From contig NC_063160.1 of assembly GCF_020921035.1 (NCBI RefSeq), positions 1,694,501-1,758,500 of the forward strand: DNA of 64,000 bases. Reading direction: 5' to 3'. Position 1 is the stretch's first letter; each line of letters starts with the position of its first letter. The notes beneath the pieces were generated by a model that had not been told where the DNA came from, did no database searches, and worked only from the letters and a program-made list of their open reading frames with translations. Positions 23,261-36,049 of the stretch are shown here, piece after piece. The stretch comes from Rhodamnia argentea (lineage: Eukaryota; Streptophyta; Magnoliopsida; Myrtales; Myrtaceae). A program made the position numbers and the translations under genes.

Positions 23261-23781
23261 ATAAAAGCAAAAAATGCACATACTCCTTTTCCAAATCTGA
23301 TAATTCGGTGAATTAAGACGATTAGAGGAAGGCCATCCTCGTCGGGCGATGAGGTAGCTTTGTGTATTTCTTGGATGTTCACGTTATGCTTCGAGTTGAA
23401 GAATAACGTAGAGCAAATGCACGACCGAGCTCACACACAGCTCCGACAGTCGCAGCGCTAGCATCTGCAATTTTACAGGTAATTTCACTAGGTAAGATTA
23501 GGGTTTGCTTCCATGCCCTAATTTAGCCCTAGCTTATCAATTTGAGAAAAAAAAAAAAAAGAAAAGCAATCCACGAGTTCAAGCCGCGCTCGTCAAATTA
23601 GGGTTTATATTTAGAGCAGACATGTAAAAGATCTTGTTTGGGACTATCAATGCTAACTGTGCACATCGAATTTTTGGAAACCCAAATCGGAGTTGGCACT
23701 TTAAGTGATTGTTCTTTCTTATATAAAAGTGGCACTAAAGTGTGCACCATACGAAATTTTTGACACTTTTAATATCCTTAT

Positions 23782-23906
23782 GCCGATAATATTGTAAATG
23801 CATGAAAGTGGGTATATTGATTGAGTTGTTGACCTTATAGAAGTGCCGATAAAATGCTAAATACATGAAAGTGGGTATATCGATCAAAGGTGTTGACCAT
23901 ATACAA
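23782..23906. repeat. two-copy tandem repeat, about 62 bp
   Basis: GCCGATAATATTGTAAATGC...GAAGTGGGTATAT-type unit followed by GCCGATAAAATGCTAAATAC with the same GAAAGTGGGTATAT and GTTGACC segments. The copies differ at several positions. No function can be assigned. Confidence 0.75.
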
Positions 23907-24855
23907 GGGAAAGTAGCTTTCAATGCTAATCTCACCTTCCCTCTTTCAATTTTTTTTTACTTTCTCGTGTAGTTTTTCCCTTAATTATATATTATTCAAT
24001 CGTCTGAAAATATATATTATTATTTCTTAGCAATAATTGATATAACCAAATATATAACAGTGCCCCATATAAGAATACAAGTTGATCTCAATATAAAAGC
24101 AAATTTGCATGCACATGCACCTAAATTAACTTAGTAATTTCCAATTCAAAAAGGAGAAAACCATTTTGATATCGAGAAGTTATAAAAGGGCCTGAAATGA
24201 TTTTTAAAAATCACATCTACAATTTTTTTTATTTATTAAAGATTCATAATAGCCGAATTCCAAACTTAAAATTTCAACAAGATCAAACTCAAATTAGCAT
24301 GATCATCTACTTAAATTCCCAAGGCGAAACTAGTAAGATTTTAAATGTTTTCGAGAGATACTTTTCAGGATCGCAGAACAGTTTTAGATGTCATTGTGCA
24401 AGCGTTTCCAAAGAATCCAAACGTTCAATCAAAGTGGAAGTCAGCTCGGTTAAAAAGCGCCGAGCATAATAAATATTCATCATATCTAGCACATTGAAAT
24501 TGATTCGGATAAATAAACAGAAGTCGAGTAATCGCCACTCGAACCATTTTCAACGCCTGTATGCCGGATGAGACGATTTCTGTTCCTAATCAACTCATAT
24601 GGAGGAGAAGAAAAAGGGGGATTGGAAAAGAAAAATTAGCGTAACATCCCTATCATGTTGTCATCAATCAATTTGAAAGAGTGTTTATTCAACTTTAGCG
24701 GTCTTTGGCCAATGGAATTAGAGCCTTATTCATGTGAACTTACCAATCTTTCCCCTTTTTTTTTTCTTAATATCTAATTAATGAAAAAAAAATATTGTGG
24801 ATAAAATAAAATAAAATAAAAATAAGGAAAAAGGGAAAAAAAGGTCAAAAAAAGG
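23907..24855. other. intergenic, upstream of actin gene 2
   Basis: AT-rich, ending in A-rich low-complexity sequence (24780-24860). No gene seen. The homologous promoter block of actin gene 2 starts at about 24865. Confidence 0.5.
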
Positions 24856-24864
24856 GAAAAAGCG

Positions 24865-25118
24865 GGGGTGTGTGTGGGGGAGTGGGAGGGTGAGGGTGAG
24901 CCAGGTCACGCTATCATTTCTCGTGGTGGGGATGATTCCTTCGCTCTTAAATTCCCAAATCTGGCCCTGCCCCTCCCCACCCTCTCGTTCATTTCATCTG
25001 CGTTTCAAATCTCTCTCCGACTCTCTCTCTCGCTCGCTCAGCCCCGGCCGAGAGAAACCAGAGCCACCGTGATTTGGGAGGTTGGCTTCGGTCCTTCTCT
25101 CCATCTCCTGCTCCGGCG
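24865..25118 (+). promoter_or_regulatory. promoter and 5' UTR exon of actin gene 2, TATA-less copy
   Basis: Aligns with 16345-16666 of actin gene 1 (GTGAGGGTGAG, CAGGTCACGCTATCATTTCTC, then GAGAAACCAGAGCCACCGTG against GAAAAGCCAGAGCCGCCGTG). Between CTCTCTCTCGCTCGCTCA and CCGAGAGAAACC about 75-80 bp present in gene 1, including its TATA box, is absent. The exon ends at the donor GGCG|GTAAGC (25119). Confidence 0.6.
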
Positions 25119-26306
25119 GTAAGCTTCGATCCCGCATTGGGTTTCCCCTGTTTCCGATTCAATTTCCGGATCTGGAAGTTTGCGATTTTCTTGGGCTTGA
25201 TGCGTTCCTCTTTGGTTGTTTCTTGAGTAGATCGGTTCCGGTCCGATGCGATTCGGAGCGCGTGTTTTCTGGGTGCGGGAAAGTTGTGTGCTTTTTGTCC
25301 CGTCTGGTGCTTTGCCCGCTGGTTTCTAGCTTTTCCGGGTCCTTGTGTTGCCGATCTATGGGCTTTTAGCCATCAACTCGAGTAAATTGAGGCTCAGCTC
25401 TGTGTTTGATGACGGATGCTTTACTTCTTGGTTTATTAAATGTCTCGTGCATGGTTGAGTGCGTCGATCGGTTGGGTCTGGTTTTTGTGTTTCTTGATCT
25501 GTATGTGTGTGGTTTGATTCTTTGATTTGCTGGGTTCTGGGTTTCCATCTTGTGGTGGTTTGCCTTGGCTGGAGTTTTGGGTAGTCTCTGCTTTTCGATG
25601 GTTGGCTGTGTGATGTGTTTTAATTTCTGCTCAGGGAGTTTCAACTGGAAAGCATCTTTGACCTTGTCTTTCGTAAGACAAGGTCTACGTCAAAAGCTTC
25701 TCTTTTTCATTCGATTATATAGGATGATTATCAGAACGCGGTATGGATTTTACTGGATAGGCTCTGGTTGATTTTATATGTGGAAATGAAAAGGGGCAAA
25801 TCCGCTTGTGCTTCCCTTCTTTCTCATGATCCCCTCACTTGTGGTAAATTGCAATGTCATAGACACCCAATCCATCGTCCCAAATATTAGTCGTCGGAAC
25901 CAACAATGCAAACATCCAAATCATTTGTGGAAATAGAGCCTCTGCATGATTTGCAGTGATCTAGATGGGGTGAAATCCTGAGAAGCTTCTTTTCAAATGC
26001 TTGCTGGTTTTGAGGATTTAGAGGTTTTGGTCTTACTTATTGTTGTTTGGATTTGTGAAGATGAATGGCTGTCGCTTGAAGCTGCAAGAAAAGGAAAATG
26101 ATTTCTTGAAGCTTGAATTGTAGGACTTATGGTTCTCGATTTTTTGAAAGGAAAAAAAAAACAGAGAAATCGATTTGTAATTAAAGCTTCTTGCAATTTA
26201 GGAATATTGAAGTATTTGTTTTGCACATTTGAAGTGGCAAGTAATCTTTTGTGGCTCGATTAAGCTCCTTATTTTGTAGCTACTTGCAGGTTAATACTTT
26301 TTGAAA

Positions 26307-27773
<1,467 letters not shown>

Positions 27774-28180
27774 ACCCAGCAAGGTCTTGTGAGCTATTTG
27801 ATGGCTTTTTCTGTCATGTCTTGCGAGCTCGAGTTTTATGAAGTGATGATGGAGTTGGTGAAGGAGGGCATGTTGGGAGTTTCAATTTACTGTAGCTTCT
27901 TCAAGTATGACTCTTCATTGTGATCACCATCTTTGAGAAGCAACTTTGTAACTGTTCTCTCTGTATGGAGTGAGTCAAAAATTGGTATTGAAGTTCTTGC
28001 CAGTCATAGTCAGATTTTGTCTCTAGTATGTCTTTTAGGGGGGGTTGGGTTTGTGGTGCTTCTTCTTAATTGCTCATTTTGGTCGTATATTAAGTTTTTT
28101 TCCTGGATATTAATGTCAATACTGTATGAGGATTATATTCTGTTTGAGGTTTGTCCGTTCAAGTTTCTGATTGGAGATCT
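27774..28180 (+). other. probable 3' UTR of actin gene 2
   Basis: Homologous in patches to 18936-19340. Open frames here overlap UTR sequence and are not supported. Confidence 0.55.
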
Positions 28181-29600
28181 TTTCCTTTTGCTTTCGACCT
28201 CTCCGCCCTTAATCAACTAACTTGTCTTGTGCAAAACATGCTGTGCTATGCTGCAAATACACTAGCTGTTACTCTGCAGAAGGGTGTTAATGTTTCTTTG
28301 TCCTGGAAGTACTATGCCGGTTATTGTCTCTTGGAATCGAGAGAATCAAGAAAATGAGAGCAAAGATCATGGACCCCCACGACGCCTGAGCTATAAGTTT
28401 CCATCATCTGATGACAGGAATTATCTTATGCAATTGTCTGCCGAAATCCTGATGATTGTTTGCGATTAGCGCGCGTTATCATCAATAATGTTTTTCGAGC
28501 TTCTAAAGAAAAAGAGCGAAGGAAGAGATGTGAGGGATATCTTAGTGAGCACGATCGTTCTTAGAAGTGGCTCAGCTGCCAAAGATAGTGGTTTCATGAA
28601 GTCCCTTCATAATCCGAGTAGCCAAAGGTTGTCTCCTAAATTGCTTATGGTATTTGAGTAAGATAAGGCCGTGCCCACTGCCGTGAAAATTGTGTGCTGG
28701 AGAAACATGTTCGATGTGATCGGCACTGGACATAAAACGTTTGGCGATTCAATGATAGCTGTTTCGCTTGGAGTGTCGAATACGAATGGCTGCTCCAACA
28801 ACGAAGCTGAACCAACTCCGTCCAAATTTTTGAGTACTTCCGAAGCAAAAATTCAACCTGTCTTCAGGAAGTTACCATACTCAACTCAGCGAAACCACCA
28901 GTTCTCACGAGAAGCAGTGCTCTCTCCATCTCGATTGACGTTCTTTGAAGCAAAGTAGTATCCTAGGAAAGAAGCAAAGATAATTTCTCTTGACTCGAGA
29001 AAAAAATGGGTCGTCCAAATTTTTGAGTACTTTCGAAGCAAAAATTCAACCTGTCTTCAGGAAGTTACCTTCAGGCTTCAACCACCCAAAGTATTAGTAA
29101 ATTCTGAATGCAAAAGCACTTGGTATTTCGTTCTTACAATAGGTGTCCGCTTATGGTAAATGTACAGTGGGTATGATTGATATTAAAACTCTGTTTTGCT
29201 GGAAATATGGAATTACAATTTCTCGACTCGAGAAAAAAATGAGTTCAGACTCATGTCCAATGCATAACGGATTGTACTCAGCTAAAAGTGCTTCAATTTT
29301 GCACTCATTACACTCGATGATCATCTTCAGTGTCAAAGTGGCATCCATACAAAGAAAATCTGGTAGTGTCAAATCAAATTTGCGTACGCAATGATGACAA
29401 ACCAGTCGAGAGAGAGCAGGAGAGGCATCGGACATTGGAATGACATAAAGAACGAAATGGGCTGTCCCAGCAGGACTTTCTGTTAGTCTGGGAGGGGAAC
29501 ACCGGGAGCTGAAACAAAGAACGATGCCAAGCTTGCCAAAAAGGGATGCGCCACTGAAGAACTGTTTCCATTACATTAGCTGAAGAGTTTCAAGGACAGC
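28181..29600. other. intergenic between actin 2 and CARA
   Basis: Contains a 57-bp direct repeat (28820-28876 and 29013-29069) and several ACTCGAGAAAAAAATG motifs (28993, 29224). No gene with motifs or splice structure was recognised. The 3' UTR of the minus-strand CARA gene presumably begins near 29600-29840. Confidence 0.5.
28820..29069. repeat. 57-bp direct repeat pair, 193 bp apart
   Basis: TCCAAATTTTTGAGTACTT, then CGAAGCAAAAATTCAACCTG and TCTTCAGGAAGTTACC, occur at 28820-28876 and 29013-29069 with one or two differences. Confidence 0.9.
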
Positions 29601-29840
29601 AGACCAACCGGATACATAGACATCTCAGGTCAGATGATGCAAACACAACTGGATTACTTGAAAAGCTCCATCCACAAAGTGACTGACACGATACTCAAGG
29701 GATCCGGAGCAACTACTACGGAATTCCTTAATTTTCTTATAAAAAAGTGGGCAGGAATTCCTTGAGGATTCCCAACCATCTTCATCAATCAGCACCAGAT
29801 GCATGCCATTTATCCAAGAGTGTGACAACGATGATGTCAC

Positions 29841-32800
29841 TCAAGCAGCCTCTTTGGCTTGTTTCATGAGCTGTATAAATTCCCCAAAAGCTGTGGCAAA
29901 AACGAGAACTTCTATTAACTAGCATTTAAGAGTTCCTACTAACTACCATAGGAAAAAAATCCAAGATTAGACTCTTGAAACCTGTTTGAGATAGTTATGG
30001 GAACCTAGACCACTAACTATACAATCATTCCTCTCAGTACAAATTCAATACAACTGTTACAAATTATATTCTGTGCTTTGGCCAAGATTTAATTGCTCTT
30101 AGATGACCAATTGACATGAAACATGAAAGGCAAAAAATTTCACAATCAGCGAGACACTTACAGGTATCAGAATCATGTGGTCCTGGGGATGCTTCAGGGT
30201 GGTACTGAAGAGACATGAGCTTTAACGCAGGAAAGGCCAGACCAGCGCAGCTCCCATCATTAAGATTTATGTGAGTCACTTCCACACCCTCTGGTAATGA
30301 AGCAGGGTCAACTGCATAGTTGTGATTCTGCACCAACAGAAGAAAAGAAATCAGTACTCTTTCCGCAACAGACGTGCTAGGCTCTTTCTCTCTCTACGCT
30401 TCTTCATCTCTGTTCCTCAACTCAGTGAACTAATCAAACCAGTTAATTATCCCTAAGGAAACCTCACAGAGTTTGAACCGTACAACGTACCTGAGAACTA
30501 ATCTCCACTCGGCTATTGTGAAGATTCCGGACCGGATGATTCCCTCCATGATGACCAAATTTCATTTTAAATGTTTTGCCACCTAGGGCTTGGCCCAGCA
30601 ACTGATGACCCATGCAAATTCCGAAAACAGGGACTTTGCCAATTATTTCTTTGACAGTTTCAACAGCGTAAGGGACAGCAGATGGGTCTCCTGGGCCATT
30701 GCTGAATAGAACTCCATCGGGGTTCATTTTGAGAGTTTCTGATGCTGGCCATGTTGAGGGGACTACAGTAATTTTACAGCGGTAGGATGCTAACCGCCTC
30801 AGTATGTTCTGCTTTATCCCGAAGTCGTACGCAACAACCTTCAATAAAAAGCAAACATAACAATGCATTTCAAATTTTCAATCAAAATTGTGGGAAGAAC
30901 TCGGTGGCTTAAGACTTGGGATAAGATACTGACACGAAATTTATCTTCGCCCCTTCCACCAGATGTGAACTCCCAGTCTGAGTTTGTTTTATCAATCCAT
31001 TCATAAGGAGCATCACATGAAACCCCACTGATCAAATCAACACCTAAAGACAAGATAAAACTCAGCATTTCAAACTTATGAAATTCACAAGCCACTTTTG
31101 TCCATTAAACTAAATTCTCACCGACAATGTCCCATGAACGTGACATTTCCAGAAGTTCCTTGTCTGTCTTTGATCGTTCCGTGCTCAATACACCAATAAG
31201 GCTTCCATCTTGCCTTAATCTGCGGGTGATTGCACGTGTGTCAACATCATCTGCAACAGAAATAAAGGCAAGAACATGAGTTCGATGAGCAAGTTACAAG
31301 TGCAAAGTTAACGAACTATTGGTAGTTTGACTTAATCATTTTCAAAAAAATTTGCAGCTATGCCTCACATATTCCCATGATATTCCTCTCTGCCAAATAA
31401 TCACCCAATGTTTTCGTGCATCTCCAATTTGAAGTGCTGCACAATGCCAAGAAACAAATCATATAAAGTCGCAGTCTTATTTTCACAACATAGGAAATGG
31501 AGGAGGAACTCGCAGTCTTATTTTCGCAACAACACGGGGAAATGGAGGAGGAACTTGCCTGATACTCAAACTACGAATGACAAGGCCGGCAAGGAAGCAT
31601 TGCCTCGATTCTTCATCATCTGACAATGAGTCAAAGGCTCAATTTTAAGCTACCACCGGAGCATGGATGCGTGGAAAAATCTTCACTTACCGAAATTAAC
31701 CCCAGTATTGCCAATGTGTGGGTTTGTCATCAGGACAAACTGTCCAGCATAACTCGGGTCTGTAAGAATTTCTTGATACCTGAAATTCATGTATATGACT
31801 GATGTTGGACTTCACAAACAAAATGGATGAGAAGAACATTTCCATCTTGTCTGATGACAAGAGACAGGAAAACTTTCATTTGAAGAGAACTGTTAAGTCA
31901 TGCATTTGATCTCCAGCAAAAAGCATGGGAAGCTACAGCAAAAAACATGTTGGCTTGCTGAGTATCATCACTTTGTTAATATATATTCATCAAATACTGG
32001 GAAATGAGTACAATTAAGAGAAGAGTTCTCCAACCATAACAAAGCAACCTTACCATCTTGATATGGTGAATAATTACATTATGTTAAAAAAAAATCATCC
32101 GAACAAAGACAACAACAAAGAGTCCCCTCATCTCCTATAAATCACTCATTCTGCAAACAAATTGCTCAAGAAATGATAAGCATGCCAACACTCAAATTGA
32201 AACAGAATCATCTCAAACTAATCCATAAAGGTGAGATGGCCATCCAACTTGACCGATTACATATAATTCAACCACATTGATTTTTGCCAAATTTTTTTAG
32301 GTTCTCTTTTATCTTGGCTTCCAAAAGCATCTCCTGACTTTTGAGGAAACATCATTTCACCTTGAAATTGGGAGTTTCCACTGGTATATGTTCTGTCAAT
32401 TATGTCAGTTTCCTATGGACATTATCCACTGCTATTGATAAAACGAAATGATTTCGTAGAGAGACAATTGTTTGCACTCATTCCGAGCAATCTCCGACTC
32501 TTTTTTCTTGTGACCTGCAGGGTTGCCACTTCAGTATTTCCTCAATAAATATAACTTTGACTTTAGTAAGCTAACGATATACGTTTTGAAGTAAAGAAGA
32601 AGCATGCACAATGGCCACTCAACTAGTTCAAGAGAGGGAAAACACTTCTATGCTGGTCATCAGCAAGAGAAAGAATACAAACATTAGTGTATGGGGCTTT
32701 TGATGCCCATATGATGAGACACATGTTTTTCTCCCTCTCTTGTGAAAAATAGATCAACATCAATTTGAAAATGAGTCACTCAATTCACTCCTAATTTCTT

Positions 32801-34855
32801 ATTAGTGCCTCCCTCCTTGTTTAAACGTCTGTCTACCAGATAACTAGAAACTATCATAGCCTAGAAAAAGTATGTAGCTTAAGCAGTAACTTCTGACATT
32901 TTGCCAAGCCCAAGTGGACACATATGAACTTTTCTTTGACATGTAAAGAGGAGTGCCTCCTTAAATTATCATCTTTTCACTTTAGTTATTTATTTTAATC
33001 TGTCGATTATAGGAAGTCAATGCTGAAGCAGTGAAAAGAGATCTCTAGTATTGCGCCAATGAACACAGATAGAAAATGCTCTTTTACACTTCGAAAGTCA
33101 AATTGAAGATGATGTAGCTTCAGGATGACTTTTCTGTTGAAGATACTAGAGCTCTCATTATCTTTGTTTACTGCAAAGTTCAAAATTGTTATATATTTTT
33201 AAACGGGGTTACGTACAAATTTAGTCCTTTGAGTTTCAGCTTTTGTGCGATTTGATCTTCAAAATTCCATATAATACAATCAAATTCCCCAACTTTATAT
33301 ATTTGTCCAATTAGATACTCTAAGTTTTATTTTGTGACAATCAAGTCCTCTAACTTTCTTAATTTGTACAATCAAATACTTCCATCAACCACTCTAACTA
33401 AACTGTCAAATTAATCAATGATGTGATATTGCTTATGTGAAAGAAAATGCCACGTGATAATTAATTTGTCCCCAAATGATCCAAAAACAAACGGTAAATA
33501 CAAGAAAAAAAGTCCTTTGACAGTATCAGTTACAGTGGATAAACAATGCAATTGATCGCACACATTAAGAAAGTAAGAGGAGTTGATTGCACAAAATAAA
33601 ACTTGCGACCAAATTGCACAAATCCAAAAAGTTAGAGGACTTAATTACACAAAATAAAAGTTAGATGATCAAAATGCACGTATTTTGAAACTTAGAGGAA
33701 TATATACTTAACCGTGAGAAATGAAAGCTTCCATGTATCTTGAGTTGTGCATCTTGTCTAGTTAAGGTATCTATTACAAACAATGACGACGATGACAACA
33801 AACCAAGCCTTGTCCCACTTATCGGCTATGCGAATCATTTCACCCCATTGTGCTTAATTGTGAATAAAGATTTTTTATTTACGCACGATTTACATCTTCC
33901 CTTGACATCTGTTCCACATGTTTTTAGATACTTCCCTGCTCTTTTTCATCTATGCGTAGATCATTGAACATGTCTCCTCGCTAGCCAGCCAAAGTTCCAC
34001 TTCAACGCAATTAAATCATCCTAGATGAGCCCCTCTCATCCGATACTCGAATGAGGTAGCACCTGCTTGTCCTCTAATAAGTTCCTCTTCCATCACATTT
34101 TTTTTTCAAGCACCCACATATCCAAAGAAGCATTCTCATCTTCGCTATGCTCATTTTTCGCACATGTTGATGTTTAGTTGCCATAAAGCATCGCTCCATT
34201 TATTTCACCGGGAAACACTCAAAACATAAAAAATACAAGAATTTCAAATAGAAAATGAAATTTATACATTCTGTTATGAAAATTGAGTATAAGAGGAATA
34301 CTGTCTTGCATGGGCAAAATCCTAATTATCCTATCCATGAGTCGATATGTTCTTTCATAAATTTTGTATAATCATCTAAAAACTTACATATCTAAGGAAA
34401 CAAATTTTTAAAAACATCTTAGTACCCGGTCAAGGAGGTGTTGAAAACAACTTCTCCAACTTGTGTTCCCGAAGCCCCAAACGACTTGGCCCTCCAAATA
34501 GAACCATCTGCCAGGACCAGCCTCGCATCAGCTAGTTTCCAGGGCCTTTCTTGAACAGCTGAGGCTCAACAAAAACGTCACATTATATTACGAGAACGCC
34601 CCCAACATGTCAACGCGTTTGAAAGGGACAAGCATATAAACAAACACGTTGAGGACAATCCGAACCACCTCGGGAACGAACAATCAAAAAAGAAGAACAC
34701 CCACAAAGATCACCCTTAATGAAAATACCAGTGAAGGCATCGTGAGAAGAGGAGAGAGGAACTGAGCATCTGACGACGAAAGGCCTCGACTTTGAAGGGT
34801 TCTTCGTAGAAGGGTCCGTAACGAAGCATCTCACAGCATAATTTACAGTCGCCAT
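29841..34855 (-). CDS. CARA: carbamoyl-phosphate synthetase small (glutaminase) subunit, plastid, 426 aa
   Basis: Releases ammonia from glutamine for the large subunit, giving carbamoyl phosphate for arginine and pyrimidines. Exons (minus): 34855-34729, 34558-34426, 31779-31691, 31619-31559, 31436-31369, 31250-31122, 31043-30934, 30838-30491, 30327-30162, 29890-29841; total 1281 nt. Residues 1-42 are a Ser/Arg-rich plastid transit-like segment. The CarA N-terminal domain follows ([25 protein letters not shown]), then a class-I glutaminase domain from about 240 with nucleophile Cys314 in [12 protein letters not shown] and His398/Glu400 in [10 protein letters not shown]. Length matches plant CarA (about 430). 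Intron 4 uses a GC donor (CAG|GCAAGT), without which [13 protein letters not shown] would not join in frame. Intron 2 (2.65 kb) hosts a fold-back element and a LINE remnant. Start chosen as the first in-frame ATG close to the promoter. Confidence 0.95.
31471..31559. repeat. tandem duplication inside CARA intron 4
   Basis: Two units, CGCAGTCTTATTTTC...AAATGGAGGAGGAACT, at about 31470-31510 and 31511-31556. They abut the GC-type donor of the intron (31558/31557 on the minus strand), so the donor-proximal sequence occurs twice. Confidence 0.8.
33206..33718. mobile_element. fold-back element in CARA intron 2
   Basis: Left arm ACGGGGTTACGTACAAATTT...GTTTCAGC...GATTTGATC; the right arm read backwards CTCACGGTTAAGTATATATT...GTTTCAAAATACGTGCATTTTGATC. 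Arms carry repeated phrases (TAGAGGACTTAATT / AATCAAGTCCTCTAAC). About 510 bp, non-coding. Confidence 0.65.
33750..34215 (-). mobile_element. LINE reverse-transcriptase 3' remnant (intronic)
   Basis: On the minus strand, a decayed frame near 34115-34190 reads [16 protein letters not shown] and LLWICGC, matching in style the C-terminal segment of plant LINE reverse transcriptases (HVxKMxVAEMRMLRWMCG). The downstream end (33740-33830 read backwards) reads GATAAGTGGGACAAGGCTTG and a short GTC-rich tail, typical of such 3' ends. Frames are broken. Lies within CARA intron 2 in the same orientation as the gene. Confidence 0.55.
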
Positions 34856-35110
34856 TGCTCTCTCTCTATCTCTGCGTCTCAAGTTCGTTCCTTTGATGCG
34901 TCTCTCGAGTTTCTCTCACTCCACTGCTGCATTGAGGAAGGAGAGCCGGAAGCTGCGAACACAACTAGGACAGAGAAACCCTAACAAGATTAATAATTTT
35001 ATTAAATACCAAAACTATTTTTCGGCCAAAGAAAAATCTTTTTACAAATAAAAAATTATTAATTTTAAATATCGTGATTAAGACTTGCTTTAATGAATAC
35101 ATAAACAAAT
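34856..35110. other. promoter and 5' UTR region of CARA
   Basis: CT/GA-rich sequence next to the start codon, then AT-rich flank up to the Mutator-like terminus at 35111. The gene is transcribed leftwards. No TATA box is clearly placed. Confidence 0.45.
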
Positions 35111-35863
35111 GGGAAAAAAAAATCTCAAATAACAGCATAAAGTAGTGTATTCATTTTTTTAAATAAGAGTCTAAAGTGGACCTTATTTCGGATAAAGGCG
35201 TGAAGTGTTCAAATTGTTCTAAAAAAGGACCTGACCGAAGGACATTTTCATGTTTTACTTTTTGAAATTTTTTTCTTTTTCTATTTGTCTATTTCCCTTT
35301 TCTTTTTTTCTTTTTTTCCTTTTCCTCTTTCCTCCCCTCCCTAGGCTATCGTGGGCCTCCAGGCGAAGTCGAGCCAACTTCAAGTGAGGTAGTGCACTGG
35401 TGAGGACAGCTGATGGGCCCCATTGCCCATTGCCATCGCCATGGCGTCGTCCACCTAGACATCAAGCCCAAAAACATACTCTTCGACTCCCGAGGGCAGC
35501 TGAGGCTCACGGACTTCGGCTCTGCGGAAGTGATCAGCGGAGAGCAGACTGCGGCACTGAAGGGGTGGTAGGCACTTTGTACTACGTGGCGCCGAAGGAG
35601 GTAGCAAGGAGGGAGTATGTATGATGACCCGAAAATCCTCACATGCATATTGGTGAATTAGTATTTAATGAATTCGGATTATGAAATAAGTATTAAGAAA
35701 TTTTTATCCGAACTCCCATGTATTTTTCAAGAATTTTTATGGACCCGGTACTATTTTTAGGGACATGATATGTTGAATTTGGTCTCATCGGGTCAAGTAT
35801 GTACAAAATTGGGACAAGCGGGGATAGAATTTGGACAAGGCCGCATGTGGATATGCAGGGGAG

Positions 35864-35939
35864 CACGTGCCACGCTCGCAGCTAACCGGTGGACACGTGG
35901 AATGCGCACGTGACACGTGGAATGCACACATGACACGTG
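35864..35939 (+). promoter_or_regulatory. cluster of five G-boxes (CACGTG) in the LTR promoter
   Basis: CACGTG cores at 35864, 35894, 35907, 35914 and 35934, within 76 bp and about 105-180 bp upstream of the LTR TATA box at 36042. Several have the ACACGTGG or ACACGTGT context of bZIP (abscisic-acid-type) elements. They arise in part from small internal repeats (GACACGTGGAATGC). Confidence 0.85.
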
Positions 35940-36041
35940 TTGTGTTTTGGTGCGTCCGCAAGCGGCTCAAGCTGCCGAATCGTCATAAGCCGACTCTACT
36001 ACAACCGCCGCAACCGGCTGACTACAAGCCGACCGAGCTAT

Positions 36042-36049
36042 TATAAATA
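36042..36049 (+). promoter_or_regulatory. LTR TATA box
   Basis: TATAAATA in the context GAGCTATTATAAATAGAAAT, downstream of the G-box cluster; placed as expected for the U3/R boundary of an LTR. Confidence 0.65.

Noticed and set aside
35111-35395. Reading the left arm and core as the N-lobe of the PPCK gene
   Set aside because: This sequence matches family C arms and core seen at other places, not kinase sequence; the kinase part begins near 35400.
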